In this document: positions 12,701 to 24,488 of the stretch, piece by piece
How the letters are laid out: each line of letters opens with the position of its first letter
How positions within the stretch are numbered: the first letter of the stretch is position 1
Origin: Bromus sterilis
Taxonomy: Eukaryota; Streptophyta; Magnoliopsida; Poales; Poaceae
Direction of reading: 5' to 3'
Length of the DNA: 64,000 nt
NCBI GenBank assembly: GCA_950022295.1
Contig: OX465601.1
Span: 171,619,501-171,683,500 of the forward strand
Program-made: the position numbers and the translations under genes
Notes under the pieces: model-generated
Databases searched by the model: none
Told to the model about the DNA's origin: nothing
The model's input: the letters and a program-made list of their open reading frames with translations, nothing else

Positions 12701-13861
12701 GAAGACGGCGCTGTATTGGCCCAACTCGAGCGTGCGCTAGTGCAAAAGAACCAAGTGGACCTCAGGAGCACGATGGGTAGGCTGGGATGGACGAAAAAGC
12801 ACGGGAGCGAGCTTAACGTCGTCCATGGCGGCGAGCTCGCTCGGCTCCCATGGCGGACGTCGCTAGAGGACGCAAACGAGGGCGTACCTAGAGGGTTTTC
12901 GAGCTACAGCTCACCAGGAACTCGACGGGGGTAGCAACTCGGTCGGGGAGGGCTCGACGGCGGAGTATTTGGACCGCGACGCACGGCGGCCGGAGCGGAA
13001 GACGATGAAGCGCACGTCGGCTACAAGGCGTCCCGGGGCGATTCCTTCTGCGACTCGGCGTAGAAGACGGTGGCGAAGACGATGGACATCACGGCGGGGC
13101 CCGAGGAGGTCACTGGCCACGCTTGCTCGGAGCCATGGCGACGTTAGTGTTCGGGCGGCGATGGAATCCGGCGAGAGAGGACACGTGAGAGAACAGGGAG
13201 AGGGGGAAGTGAGGGAGGAGGTCGAAGGCATCACCCTGGCGCGATAAGGACGACGGGGAGGGTGCCAGGCAGCCTAGCAGCTGTCGCCGCCGTCGGCATG
13301 CGCTCCAGCGAGCTTCTTGCCGCGCCGGGGAAGAAGACAAACGAGGCAGCGGGCTGGGCCGGCTTGGTGGGCTAGGGGGGGATTAGTTGGGCTAGAAGCC
13401 AGGTGAGTTTCCTTTTTTTCTTTACTTCTGTTTTTCTTTTCTGAAATTTTGTTTAGCTTAGCAAATAAATAGCTAGGCATTTTTAAAAGTGTTGAAACTT
13501 TTTATATGGCCTCATCTTATATTAGACTAGCCACTTATAAAGTTTGGCACTTTTTAAAAAATCAATTCATTTGAAGTTTAATTCAAATGGGGGTTTAAAT
13601 TTAATTCCATGATCCTGTTTGAATATTTGAAAAATCTATGAGCATGGGGTGGGTCCCACATCACTTGATATGTGATCACACTCATTTATAAGACTTTTCA
13701 AAAATGCAAAAGGAATTTTTGGAGAAACTTTTTATCTGGCCTTTTGAATTAATTCATCTGGGGGGTGTTCTCTCTCCCATTTTGATTTCATTTTGAATTT
13801 TTTTTAACATGATGCAAAGTGACTCTTGATCCTAGCACATACCGAACTTGGGGTTGTGATA
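9791..13861 (-). mobile_element. Solo LTR of family B, inverted, inside element A integrase
   Basis: Read on the - strand it starts TATCACAACCCC (a TG to TA change from the family start TGTCGCAACCCC) and ends GGGTCCCGACA. The 5-bp duplication AGTGG is at 9786-9790 and 13862-13866. The unit is 4071 bp, close to the 3941 bp of B's 3' LTR, and has no internal region, so it is a solo LTR left by recombination between two LTRs. It holds a 16-G run (12631-12646), an inverted copy of the conserved LTR block (10924-10974) and a GC-rich leader around 12480-13360. ORFs in that leader are not genes. Confidence 0.88.
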
Positions 13862-13866
13862 AGTGG

Positions 13867-14623
13867 GCAAGTCGAGCGCGTGAACCAAATCCTCGAGGAC
13901 ATGCTTCGGGCATGTGTCATCTCGTTTGGCATGAAGTGGGAAGAGTGCTTGCCGTATGCTGAGTTCTCTTACAACAACGGCTATCAGGAAAGTCTGCAGG
14001 CAGCGCCGTTTGAAGTCTTGTATGGCTGCAAGTGCAGGACACCTATGAACTGGTCCGAGACAGGTGAGAGGCAGTTGTTCGGTCCACATGTGATCCAAGA
14101 GGCAGAGGACAGAGTGAAGATTGTCCGAGAGCACCTAAAGGCAGCACAGTCTAGGAAGAAGGCCTGTTATGACAAAAGGCACCGTGGTGTAGCGTTTCAT
14201 GTTGGTGATTGGGAGTACCTGAGAGTGTCTCCATTGAGGGGAACTCACCGCTTTGGCATCAAAGGAAAGCTCGCTCCAAGATTTGTCGGACCTTTCCTCA
14301 TCCTTGAGACTAGAGGACCTCTTGCCTTTCGGCTCGAGCTTCCAGAGATGCTGTCCATGGTACATGACGTGTTCCATGTGTCCCAGCTAAAGCAGTGCTT
14401 CAAGCAGCCGGAGCAGGATGTTGACTTGGGCGAGATACAGCTGAGTGCGGACCTTTCCTACTCAGAGCGTCCAGTCCGTGTTCTTGAGACGTCCGAGCGC
14501 AGGACTCGCAACAAGACCGTCAAGTTCATGAAAGTTCAGTGGGCACATCATTCGGAGAAGGAAGCAACGTGGGAGCGTGAAGATCATCTCCGTTCCGAGT
14601 ATCCTGAGTTGTTTCAGGCTTAG
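13867..14623 (+). pseudogene. Element A integrase C-terminal part with chromodomain-like tail
   Basis: The segment resumes with GQVERVNQILEDML, containing the third catalytic residue (E) of the integrase DDE triad. After it come the conserved APFEVLYGCKCRTPMNW region and the GPY/F-like part around KGKLAPRFVGPF. The last about 50 residues (RPVRVLETSERR ... WEREDHLRSEYPELF) resemble a chromodomain of the plant chromovirus type, which is thought to direct insertion toward marked chromatin. The stop is at 14621-14623. The short ORF extension before 13867 belongs to the solo LTR. The segment is intact by itself but separated from the rest of integrase by 4 kb. Confidence 0.88.
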
Positions 14624-17600
14624 ATCTCGGGGCGAGATCCTGTGTTGGTGCGGGAGTGCTGTAACAGCCCATTTGCAATAATTAGAAATCACCATGAGAT
14701 TGTACCTTGTCTGTTGACTTTGAAACTTGGCATGATGCTAAAGATTGTATCATGTGATGATTTAAATTTTCATTGGGATTGGAGCCCATTGGGTTGGATT
14801 CAAATTGCCCCCAAGTTGGTTCAAGAAGCTCAGTCTTTGATTTGTTCCATTTGCATGTGTGCTTCCCTAAGCCCCAAGTTTGGCATAGAAAATTCTTTCC
14901 CCTTCCCAAGTTTTCTCAAAGCTTTGCAATATTTTTCTCACCTCTAGAAATGTGGGCCCTAGTTCAAGGTGGTTTTGAATTTCAAATAACCTCACATTTT
15001 TAGTTGCTCCAAAATTGGTCAAACCAATTTTAGAAAATGGAGAATATTCCAAGCTTTCCAAAACATATTCTTTTATGTTTTTCTCCCTCATGTTTTGCTC
15101 AGAAGAACTCCAAGAGGTTTCTTTTTATTTTTAAATGGAAAAGCCTTTCCTTCCCTTTTTTTTTCAAGACAGACCAGCCAGGCCCAGCCCAGCTGGCCTG
15201 CCACTTCTCGGGCTATAGCCCATGCCGAACCGTTACGCAGGGAGCATCCTCCACCATTGGATTGATCCAACGGCTCGGACAGGCCACCTTTCCACCATGG
15301 CCGGAGGGGACCTCGGCGATCTCTCTCACAGCCGGCGGCCACGAAGGAAGCTCGGCGTCGACGTGGCCGGGGAGGAGCCCCCTATATAGCCAGCGCCTCC
15401 GGGAGGAACCCTAGCTCCATTCCCCTCCCGTCCAAGTCTCGCCGCGACGGCTGCTTGCCGCCTGCAGCTCCCCTGTTCCGCCCAGCAGAGGTCTCCGGTG
15501 AGCGATTCCGGCGGCGCCCGCCTCAATTCATGGCCGTGCGCTCGAGTGGATCCTTGTCGGACCTCAACTTTTCCCTTCCCGCCATGCAGATCCATGTAGG
15601 AAGCCTCCACCAAGCCCGCGACGAGGAGGCCTGCCACTGCGTCGTCTTCTTCGTCGAAGACGACCACCTCGCCCTCTCCTTCCTCGACTGCGCAAGGACG
15701 TCCATATCAAACCCTAGGTGAGCTGCAGACCGTCCCTGCTCCCCTGTTCCCCCCCGTGTAGTTTATCACCGTAGAACCGTGGCTCCGCCCGCTCGAGTTC
15801 GTCCCCGGTGACGATTCCGTGCTCTCCGTGCCATGTTTGTGTCGGGGTCGGCGTTGCGCACGCTCTGGGGCCGCGCAGAACACGTTTTTGGCACGCAAGG
15901 CCTGGCCTTTGCACGTAGCGCGAGTAGCATCGCCGCGGTCTGAAGCTCTGTCAGTTGCAGTTGCGCCGCCGTGGTGTTCAGATGTCGCACGCGTCACCGT
16001 CGTGAAGCCTCGGGCCGGATCCGTAGTGCGCACGTGTAGTGCTATGTCCCAGCTAGAGTTTGCACACCGGAGCTCGTCCAGAGAAGCCTTGAGTTCGTCG
16101 TTAGCCTGAATCGAAGTTCGCCGGATGTAGCTGTGATCTGCATCTTCAGAACCGCGGCGTCGCACCTCTGTTCCTTCGAGGTTCCCGGCGAGCAGAGAGG
16201 AGAAGAGTGGCCATGGCATGCATCTATGCGTAGAGGGAGGTGCCCTCTCGGGTTCCCATGTCTGGGTTCGCCGGGAGACGGCCGGAGTTCGAGGCTAGCC
16301 TCGCCGGAAGAGCTGTGCGTCGTCGGGTTCAGAGGAGAAGGAGCCGCCTTTTTCTTCAGAGCGCAGTGTCGCCTGGGTCGGGGAGAGGAGGAAGAGTCCA
16401 TGGGCCTGTCCAGTGGGCACGACCCATTTTTCTTTTTTTTGTTTTTCGCTGCGCTGGCCGAGTGGGCTCTGTCCACTTGGGCCAGGGAGAGGGAGCTGGG
16501 CCCTTCTCGCCGACGCCAGCCCATGAAGGTCTGAGCCTGTTTTTTTCCTTTTCTTTTCTTTTCTTTTTCTGTTTTACTTCAAATTTGAATTTGAATTCAA
16601 ATTCAAATTTGATTTGAACTCCAACCTCATCCAGGGGCATCCCATATATAATTTTAGGGTAGCTTTAGCTACTGATCTTCATGGTGAGGTCCTTTTTGCA
16701 TTTTTCCCCTCTGAATTTTGGAGTGTGGAAATTTTGCAAATAAACCCCTTTTTATTTCTTTGTTTTTGTCAAGTTTTTCCCAAATTCAGAAATGGCCATG
16801 CCATATATGATTTTTGGGTAGTTTCAACCAAGGAGTTGCCTGGTGATATTGGTTTAACCATTTGAGCCTTTTCCAAAAATGGAACTAGTGCAATTTTGCA
16901 CTCAGCCCCCCTGAAATTCTTTTGAATTGCAACTGTGTACGCAACAAACAGGACTGCGTACTCAGCAGAGGAATATGTAGAGGACGATGAGGAACAAGTA
17001 GCATTTTGCAAGGATTGCAATGATGATGTCCTCATGATGTTTTGTGCAATTCATTTGGACAGGGTGTGACCACCTCATCCAGGATCAACCTGTCTCTTCC
17101 TTTCTTTGCATCATTCCAATTTCAGTGCATGATGGAAATGATGTTCTTGGATCCTTTCAAGTTCTGTTTCATGTCATCTCCAAACCTTTTCTCCCAAACC
17201 AACACCTAACACATTGTATTTGCAATGTGGCTGGATTCCAACTTCTGTTGCACCTTCCTTGTGTCAAATTCACCGGCACTACTCCGTCTCCGGAATCGAT
17301 GTTTACTTTCACGTTGTAATTATTTCTGTTAATTGCATTGTTGATCATGTCATGTTGCCATGTTACTTACACCAAAAATAAGGCTAAGACCAAAGCCATG
17401 ATTACGTAAATAAATTGCATATGAAGTTGTTGACGTGTCGTCACCACCTTCATTTAAATCTGACTAGATAGGGTCACATCATGTCATTTAAACTTGATCA
17501 TACCATCCTTGCCTGTGCATTGTATCCGTTGCTTACTCGTGTGCCTTTCCTTGCCGGTACCTTACGTTAGCACCTGAGACCGCCGAGGAGACTTACGTGG

Positions 17601-17764
17601 AGATTTCCGACACCGAGCCCGAGGACCCTGCTGCGTCTGCTTCGACGACCGATTACCTAGGCAAGGGGAAGATTTATACCATTACTTGATACCTTTCTGC
17701 CTACCTGCCTAGCTGTAGTCTAGAACGTTTGTTTGAACCTATCCACTTTGCTTATGCCACGTTC

Positions 17765-20700
17765 TGTGACACCCGGGAGCCAAAAGTGTTGTTGACTTGT
17801 CTATCTCAAAGGAAGATTGCGGCAGAACATTAAGCCATTATGCAAGGAGTGCAAAAGAAAAAGAACCCGGACTAAAGAAAAGCCAGTACAAGAAAGGTGA
17901 TTGCCGCAGAAGCAAGACCCATGACGGACATACGTGGTAGATGTAAAACCGTATTGAAATAGATTACCTAAGCAAGCGTAGCACCTCACAGGTTGCCAGA
18001 AGTGTGCAACTCTCAAGACTCGACGGGTTCGGCAGAACTATAAACGGTATGAACCTCAAGCCGAATTGCCGCAATCAGTTAAAATTATGAAAACCACCAT
18101 GGATGTCTACCACAAAGAAAGCTCATTCAGTATGGGCAAAATACCGCATACCGAGCGAGTCAGTCCGAGCAGCTACTCAAGTTCAGAATCGTTCGTCTTG
18201 CCAATATACCGCAGTCTGCTTCAGCAAAGGTCGCCCGCTCAGCCCAGCACTTTGACTGCAAGGACCACAGTGAAGCAAAATACGATTCATCGCCACCCGG
18301 ATTGCACCCCCTGTCAGTTGAATCTCAGCAAACGTGCTTGTTCGGAATATTGTACCCCGCTCCGAGTCAATGAGCAAGGTGGACAAGCCGGAAGAAATGG
18401 GATGCAACCTCACGTGCCGTCGGTCAAGGTTCCGCACATGAAACACCACAATAGTAAACCTTCTGGAATACGCGCTACCCATGAAGGCCAAGCTCGTCTC
18501 AGAAGATCCAACACAAATGATTCAAGACCGTACTACGAATGAAGCCCGAGATACCCCGAGAATAGTATGGGTATCGACAACATTCAGTCAATGGCAAGAC
18601 ACCCAGTTGTCGAACAAGTCAGTGGATATGAGGATGGAAATCAGCAGGAAAAGAGGTGATACATCAAGAAAGAACCTTCTGTCAGAACTGTGGACCGGGT
18701 GAAGTAAACCCCCTCAAAAATATTGGATGCTACCGTGGGAACGATATGCCGTAAGAAGAAGAAGTCCTCGAAGCAACAGGTTCTCGGAAGACGGTAAGTT
18801 TGCAATGGTTCCCTGAGCAACCAAATCTCAAGGACGAGATTTATTCTAAGGGGGGTAGGTCTGTGACACCCTGGTATTCGCAGCCTTTCTTTTTTCGCGG
18901 TTTTCTCGTTTTTGTCTGCTGGTTTGGTTCTCGAGCACCTCGTTGGACTTGAACTTGAGCATATTCCTTTTCCATGCTCAAGTGACCCTTGATCCCAACC
19001 CTTGCCATTTCCATTCCACTGATCCACCTCAGCCTTGCCACCAAAATATCCAAACCATATATTCCTTTTTCCAATAAAAGGTATATTCATATTATTGGAG
19101 GTTTGTGAAGCAACCCCTAGTTATGTTGCTCCATAAATTCCCAAATAATTCCTCCATGACCTTGATGCCATATCTTGCCAATTTCTCCAAAAAGATTGCA
19201 TAGCCCAATTGAATTTTTCCCCTAGAAAAATTCATTTGTCTGTGGGGGCAGAATGGAGCTTTGTGAAGGGAGTGCCATTTTCCTTGATCCATTGCTGGTG
19301 AAACTTTTTGTGCAAGCCCATGTGATAATATGATTGATCTCCGCCAAATCCCACCACCAATTGCCTAGCCAAACACCCACAAGAAATTCCCAAAGTTTGA
19401 ATGCAGCAAAGGGGCATTGTGAAGCAAGTGCATGATAGGTAATCCCAATTGCCTATAAACTTTTTTAGCATGGACCTACCACCAAATAAATCCACCAAAC
19501 CAAATTTGAGCCAAACCACACCACCCAGGTGAGTGCATCATCAAGTTTAATTTTCTGGTCAGTGGGCCACATTGTGAAGAAAGTACTAGCTATGTGTGTC
19601 CAATGGCTATGAAAATTTATACACATGTGCACCATGCCAAATAACCATGCCACACCAAATTGCATCCAATTCCACCTACCAGAAGTGATGCTAGCATCAA
19701 CTTTACATTTCTGGTCCAATCGGACCTTTGTAAAGAAAGTGCTAGCTAGCTTAATCCAAATGAGCCCAAACTTGGTGTACACACTCATTCTAGTGTATGA
19801 TTAAGCTATGCAAATTTTCATGCCTAGGTGAGATATGTACAGGCCATGACACAGTACAAACACCTGCTGACACAAGGTGCCATTTACAAAGGATGTACCC
19901 TGTGCATTGCTTTGTTTGACCCCAAACTATCCAGAGTTGTAGTCCTTTGTACCTACGTCCCAGAAGACAAGCTGGCACCACCCCAATCCCCAACATGTGA
20001 GCTCTGCCTCTGCCCAAAGTTTGCTGCATCAATCTTCTCCCTGAGCCACAGATCATCCTCTGCATCTTTTGGCCCAACCCTCTACACCACCTTGGTCATC
20101 ACTCGAAGGACTCCAGGTTTGACACGTTTGGCCACGAAGATTCCCACTTCTTGCATGCTGGACACGCCATGGCCGCGCTCTGGACGCGCACTGTTCGCGC
20201 ACCGGCGCTCTGCCCGCGTGACCGACGCGTCGCCCTCGTGCTCCAGGGCCTCCTCGTCGCCATCTTCGTGTCCCCAGTGCTCCTGTGGCCGCGTGATCCT
20301 CACAAGATCGCTGGAAACTCCTCGGCGTCGCCCGCGTGGCCGCCTGCCACCTCACGGGCGCACGGCCGCGCCCTGGCCGTCGTCTTCCGTCACGGGTCAC
20401 TCGCCCACCCTAAATGGTGCCGCCCCGGCCTCCCAGACCATCGCCTCGGCCTCCCCCATCTTCCAGCTCCCTCCTAGCCCCCTGCCCCTTCCATTTTAGC
20501 CGCCGGAGTCGCCGCTCCCCACCACGGCCGCCGGGCCCTCCTCGAAATCCCGGCGACCCCCGAGCCTCCTCCCGAATCCCGCACCCCACCAGGGCCCTCC
20601 TCCTTTTCCCAGTAGCCCCGCCGCCCTCCAGTTTCCCCGCCGGAGCCCCTCTGGCCCGAGCCGCGCGGGCGCCACCCACGGCCGCCGCGTCTCGGCCCGT

Positions 20701-23203
20701 GGAGCCGACGCTGCCGGCCGGCCCGCGCAGCCTCCCGGCCACCGGCGAGTGTGCCCCGGCGAGACGCTCTCGAGGAGCTCGGTGGTGAGGCTTCCCGCGC
20801 AGACGACCGCCGTCGACGGCGCCGGCCCCTCCCGTGGCCTCCCCTGCTTCAGGCACCGACGGGAACAGAGGAGATAGGCAGAGGAGGAGGAGCGGCCTGA
20901 CGCCTGGGCCCACGTGGCAGCGAGGTGTGTCGCTGACAGCCTGGCCCCGCGGTGCGGATTGAGTGGTGGCGCCCTGGTGAAAGTTCGCTTTCCCCTTTAG
21001 GAAAGCGTACTTCTGCTTCTCTTTCCCAAAGTACGTCTTCCTCTTCGGAAGGCGTATTTCGTTCTTCCTCAGCCTAGAATACGCTTCCCCTAATCAAAAG
21101 CGTATTTTCCCCTGTGCAGGCTCAAAGTACGTTTTCCAGTTCAGAAAGCGTATTTCCACCAAATCCAAACCCTCCGTACCGTTTCGGTCGTATCTCCGCA
21201 ACCGTAAGTCCAAACGCGGTGATTCTTTTTGCGTTGGTTTGATTTCGAGTTCCTCTTCGCGTTGGCATAGGATTTATGCCTTGGTTCTCTGTTGTCTTTT
21301 GCTGGTAAGGTCAAAGTGGTCTGACCCCTTTTTCCCGCCGTGTTTTTGTCCGATTTTGCAGGGATTCGTCGGTACCCGAGACCAAGGGTGTGTTACACCT
21401 TGTTGGTGAAGGAAAGCCACGACACCCGTCGCACCTCCGCAAAGATTTGACATGTTTTATTTATTGTTGTTTGTTGCTATGTTTGTCGGTGCTATGTCGA
21501 TATCGGTGACCTTGACCGTGTTATCGTTGCATGCTAAATCTTATCGTTGCTATGCTCCGTTATTACTATGCCATGCTATACTACTGTTATGCCACACTTG
21601 TTTAAGTTATTGATATGCCATGTCTTATCTATGCCATGTTCATGCTTGACTAGGTTACATGCATGCCATACCTTGCCATGTCACTTTCATGCCATGCTAT
21701 GCTACCATGCTACATTCATGTCACACCCGTGTTATTGCCATGCTAAGTTAACATGTTAAATTATGCCATGTTCTCTGATTGGTTTCATGCTATTAATGGT
21801 TCACATCTTGGTCACGTTAGTTAGGTCATGACTGCTATGTATAAATCTTTGCATATGTTAAGTTCATGTAGTTAATACCATGTCATGCTAGTTATTACAT
21901 CGGATCTATGCTCATGTCATGTTACTTTGTTTCACCTTCATGATAAGAACTACATATTGTTATGCTCATGAACCTAATCTGAACGTTGACCAAGTGCCAC
22001 CGAACCGAGCTCTTTTCGTGCAGCCACAATTGCCTGTATGGGAAGGCCTTGATGCGGTATGCCGGTGGGCTTCTCTTACGCGTATTCACCAAAGAGGGAA
22101 GGCTACGCGCGGCAGTCACCCTGATCAGGTGACGGCGGTAGTCTTGACAGCCAGTATGTTTAGGGCCCGTCCCCATTTGGGACAAGTTTTGTGCCACGCG
22201 ATGGTTGGAGCCATGCGGTGGTAGTGTCGGGATGACACCGGGCTACCCAGGACAAGTGTGTCGGTGATGCAGTAAGAGGGACACGTGGTATATCGGTCTC
22301 GTTGGGGGATGTCCAGCTCACTACTCACGGGGCTAGTTCCAAGGATCCTGTGGGACGTGTTCCGGGGGTTTAGAGCGAAGGACTAGTTCCATGTGTGGGG
22401 AACGTGTACAAACTCTGCAGAGTCAAATCTATTCGAATAGCCGAGTCCTCGGTCATGGGACGCAGTTCGTACTAGGTCACCCGAGGTCAACAAGAAATTG
22501 CTAATAATAAAACTTGATGCTGAACAGTTGTACCAAAGTGGTGGTTGGACACGAGGTGACCCGAGTACCGAGTCGGGAGGACTCGGAGGTAAGATTCACG
22601 GTCATGCGATGATCGTGAGAGGTGGTGATTATTGAACTAAAGTTAACCTGCTATGCATTCATGTTTACCATGTTGTTTACATTCATGCCATGTTAATGTT
22701 ATGTTGATCATATGCTTAACTGTTAACATGCTTGCATGATGTTGTCACTCACCTAAGATACTTGTACCTGTTAATGTCATGTTATTGTTTTGCCCTGTTG
22801 CTTTGGTTGTTGTGAGCTTGCAAGTACATTCAATGTACTGACCTGGCGTGTTATGCCATACTTGCAGGCCTTGCTTTGGACGCGTAGGACGACGTTCCCG
22901 GTGTTTGCGAGCTAGGATGTGTCCCAGCCAGTGTCCCTGTGGAGTGGAGTTCGTCATCGCCGTTGTTATTCCTCTGCTGTCGTTTTTCTGCTGCTAGAGA
23001 GTTCTACTGTTGCTTGGTGTCGAGCTGAGGCTAGCCTGAGGAGCAAGCTGTGTCTCCGCTAGCGTTGTAATAAACATCGTGTACCCCCCATCTTCGTTAA
23101 TAGAAAGCTGTTCAGATCTACATCAAGCAGTGCCGTGTACCAGAAGACTTGATCTCTGGGCTGGTGCACGGGGCGTTCCGGTCCTCTGAGCCGGGGTGCC
23201 ACA
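17765..23203 (+). mobile_element. Element X: deletion derivative of a Gypsy LTR retrotransposon
   Basis: The unit starts TGTGACACCC and ends GGGTGCCACA, flanked by the duplication CGTTC (17760-17764 and 23204-23208); removing it restores A's LTR exactly. Only the right LTR (18863-23203) is complete. The left LTR appears reduced to about 10 bases, and 17775-18862 is an internal 3' remnant that ends in a purine tract (TAAGGGGGGTAGG) typical of a PPT before the LTR start. I recognise no gag or pol in that remnant. A 158-codon ORF at 18066-18542 has no motif that I know. Confidence 0.75.
18863..23203 (+). repeat. Element X 3' LTR (~4.3 kb)
   Basis: Starts TGTGACACCCTGG just after the PPT-like tract and ends GGTGCCACA. 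It has a GC-rich part (about 20160-20960), an array of short GCGTAT/AGTACG motifs (21001-21160), and two CATG-rich tracts (about 21540-21930 and 22640-22760). It also holds the conserved cross-family block (22406-22460) and a small hairpin (22823-22839). The ORFs at 19828-20913 on both strands overlap each other and lie in the GC-rich LTR, so I do not call them genes. Confidence 0.75.
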
Positions 23204-24228
23204 CGTTCAAAACCAAACAGCCATGATCCCCACATCCTAGCACAACATTGTGTTGCTAAGTTACCGCTGCTCAGCCATTGCTTAGTATGAGTAGGAAAAC
23301 TTGATGCTTACCCTATGTTATGGTTTGGGATATCATGTTATTTAAAGAAGTTGGTTGATATTTATTATTATTATGATGTTAAATTATACTTGACGAAGGA
23401 TGGGAGACCAGGCTGTTCCCGCCAGGTGTTTTGTTCCATTTGAGTCACCTAGGTCCCGAGTTCCGGGTATTGTGTTTCTTGACGAGCGTGCCTAATCGTG
23501 TGTGGGATTCTATGGGGTCCCCTTGTCTTACCTACCTAGCTTCATACAATTCTAGTGGTGGCCCGAGCTGATTTACTATTTGTAATGTGTGTGTGCTGGT
23601 GGTACCCCAGTTATTTTACAAACCACCTTGGGCCAGGAGGACTTGTGCCTTGGCTGGCCCACCTTTGACCGACGAGGGCCCGGTCCTCATGTGAGGTTTA
23701 ACCGGTAACCCAAACCCTGTTGATACGAAAGAGGCCGATCTGAGAGCGTGGCCAGCTTTGGATTGGATGTCGACTCCCCGGGGGCCACCCGGATTTGTGT
23801 GTTGTTAGTTAGAGGGACTCTGACGTTCCGGAGTTTCAAGCGCTTACCTAGCCAAGTGGAAAACGGGCGTACATACGAAGCCTATGATGGGAAGTTGGTA
23901 CACCCCTACAGGGTTAAATCTTTTGGAAAACCGTGTCCGCGGTTATGGACGACTTGAGACCTACTCCTTGTTCATAGAATAACATCTATTTAATCTTAAT
24001 TAAAACTTGCCTACCGTGTGAGTGCCTTGGTTGCTTTTCTTCGTCCAGGGGGACCAAGAGAAGATCCAGGTTGTGTTATGTTTGACGTAAGTAGGTGGAT
24101 AGCAGACTTATGACGCGATGTCACGTGTACTTCTCGGATCTTACCTCTACTCTAATAGAACGATAGCCACCATATATGCTAGTGCGGCTGCAACCTTTAC
24201 CTTACTTTGTATTACCGTAGGAAGTCAG

Positions 24229-24488
24229 TGTCACGCCCCGGCCACACCCACCGGTTCCCGGCGTACGCCTGGCGGGATCTAGACTGTCCCCACAGACCAA
24301 CACTAGTCTTTCCTGCGCACTTTGTCCTCACGCATGCGCACCCGGGAACAACTTCCTCGTCGGTCACCCATCCTCAAATCGCTCCAAGACAAGCACGGTT
24401 AACTTTGGAGTTCTTTGGATCTAGGCTCCCGGAAAAGAAGGTGCACCTTGTTGATATGAGTAGTCTATCATTCCTATTAAGCCAGGAC
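24229..24488. mobile_element. Truncated Cassandra-type (TRIM) LTR with 5S rRNA-like sequence
   Basis: This block is absent from A's 5' LTR, where the flanks GAAGTCAG and CTCACCCCTG are separated by about 20 unrelated bases. It starts TGTCACGCCCC. The reverse complement of 24390-24414 differs from the plant 5S rRNA segment AACTCCGAAGTTAAGCGTGC (and its neighbours) at only two positions in 25, and 24362-24375 gives the 5S GGATGGGTGACC motif. Cassandra TRIM elements are known to carry 5S-like promoter sequence in their LTRs. The usual ...TTACA end is missing and a short piece of host LTR is lost on the right, so the insert is truncated and shows no clear target duplication. It is not a 5S gene. 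Confidence 0.8.

Noticed and set aside
18066..18542. 158-codon ORF in the internal remnant of X
   Set aside because: No known motif, placed between pol and the PPT where this kind of element is non-coding, and an overlapping frame is open on the other strand.
19828..20913. Long overlapping ORFs on both strands (223, 167, 124 and 115 codons)
   Set aside because: All lie in the GC-rich part of X's LTR; overlapping open frames on both strands follow from base composition, and the residues are low-complexity Pro/Arg/Ala.
24340..24440. Possible 5S rRNA gene
   Set aside because: Only part of the 5S sequence is present, with mismatches, and it is embedded in a Cassandra-type LTR.
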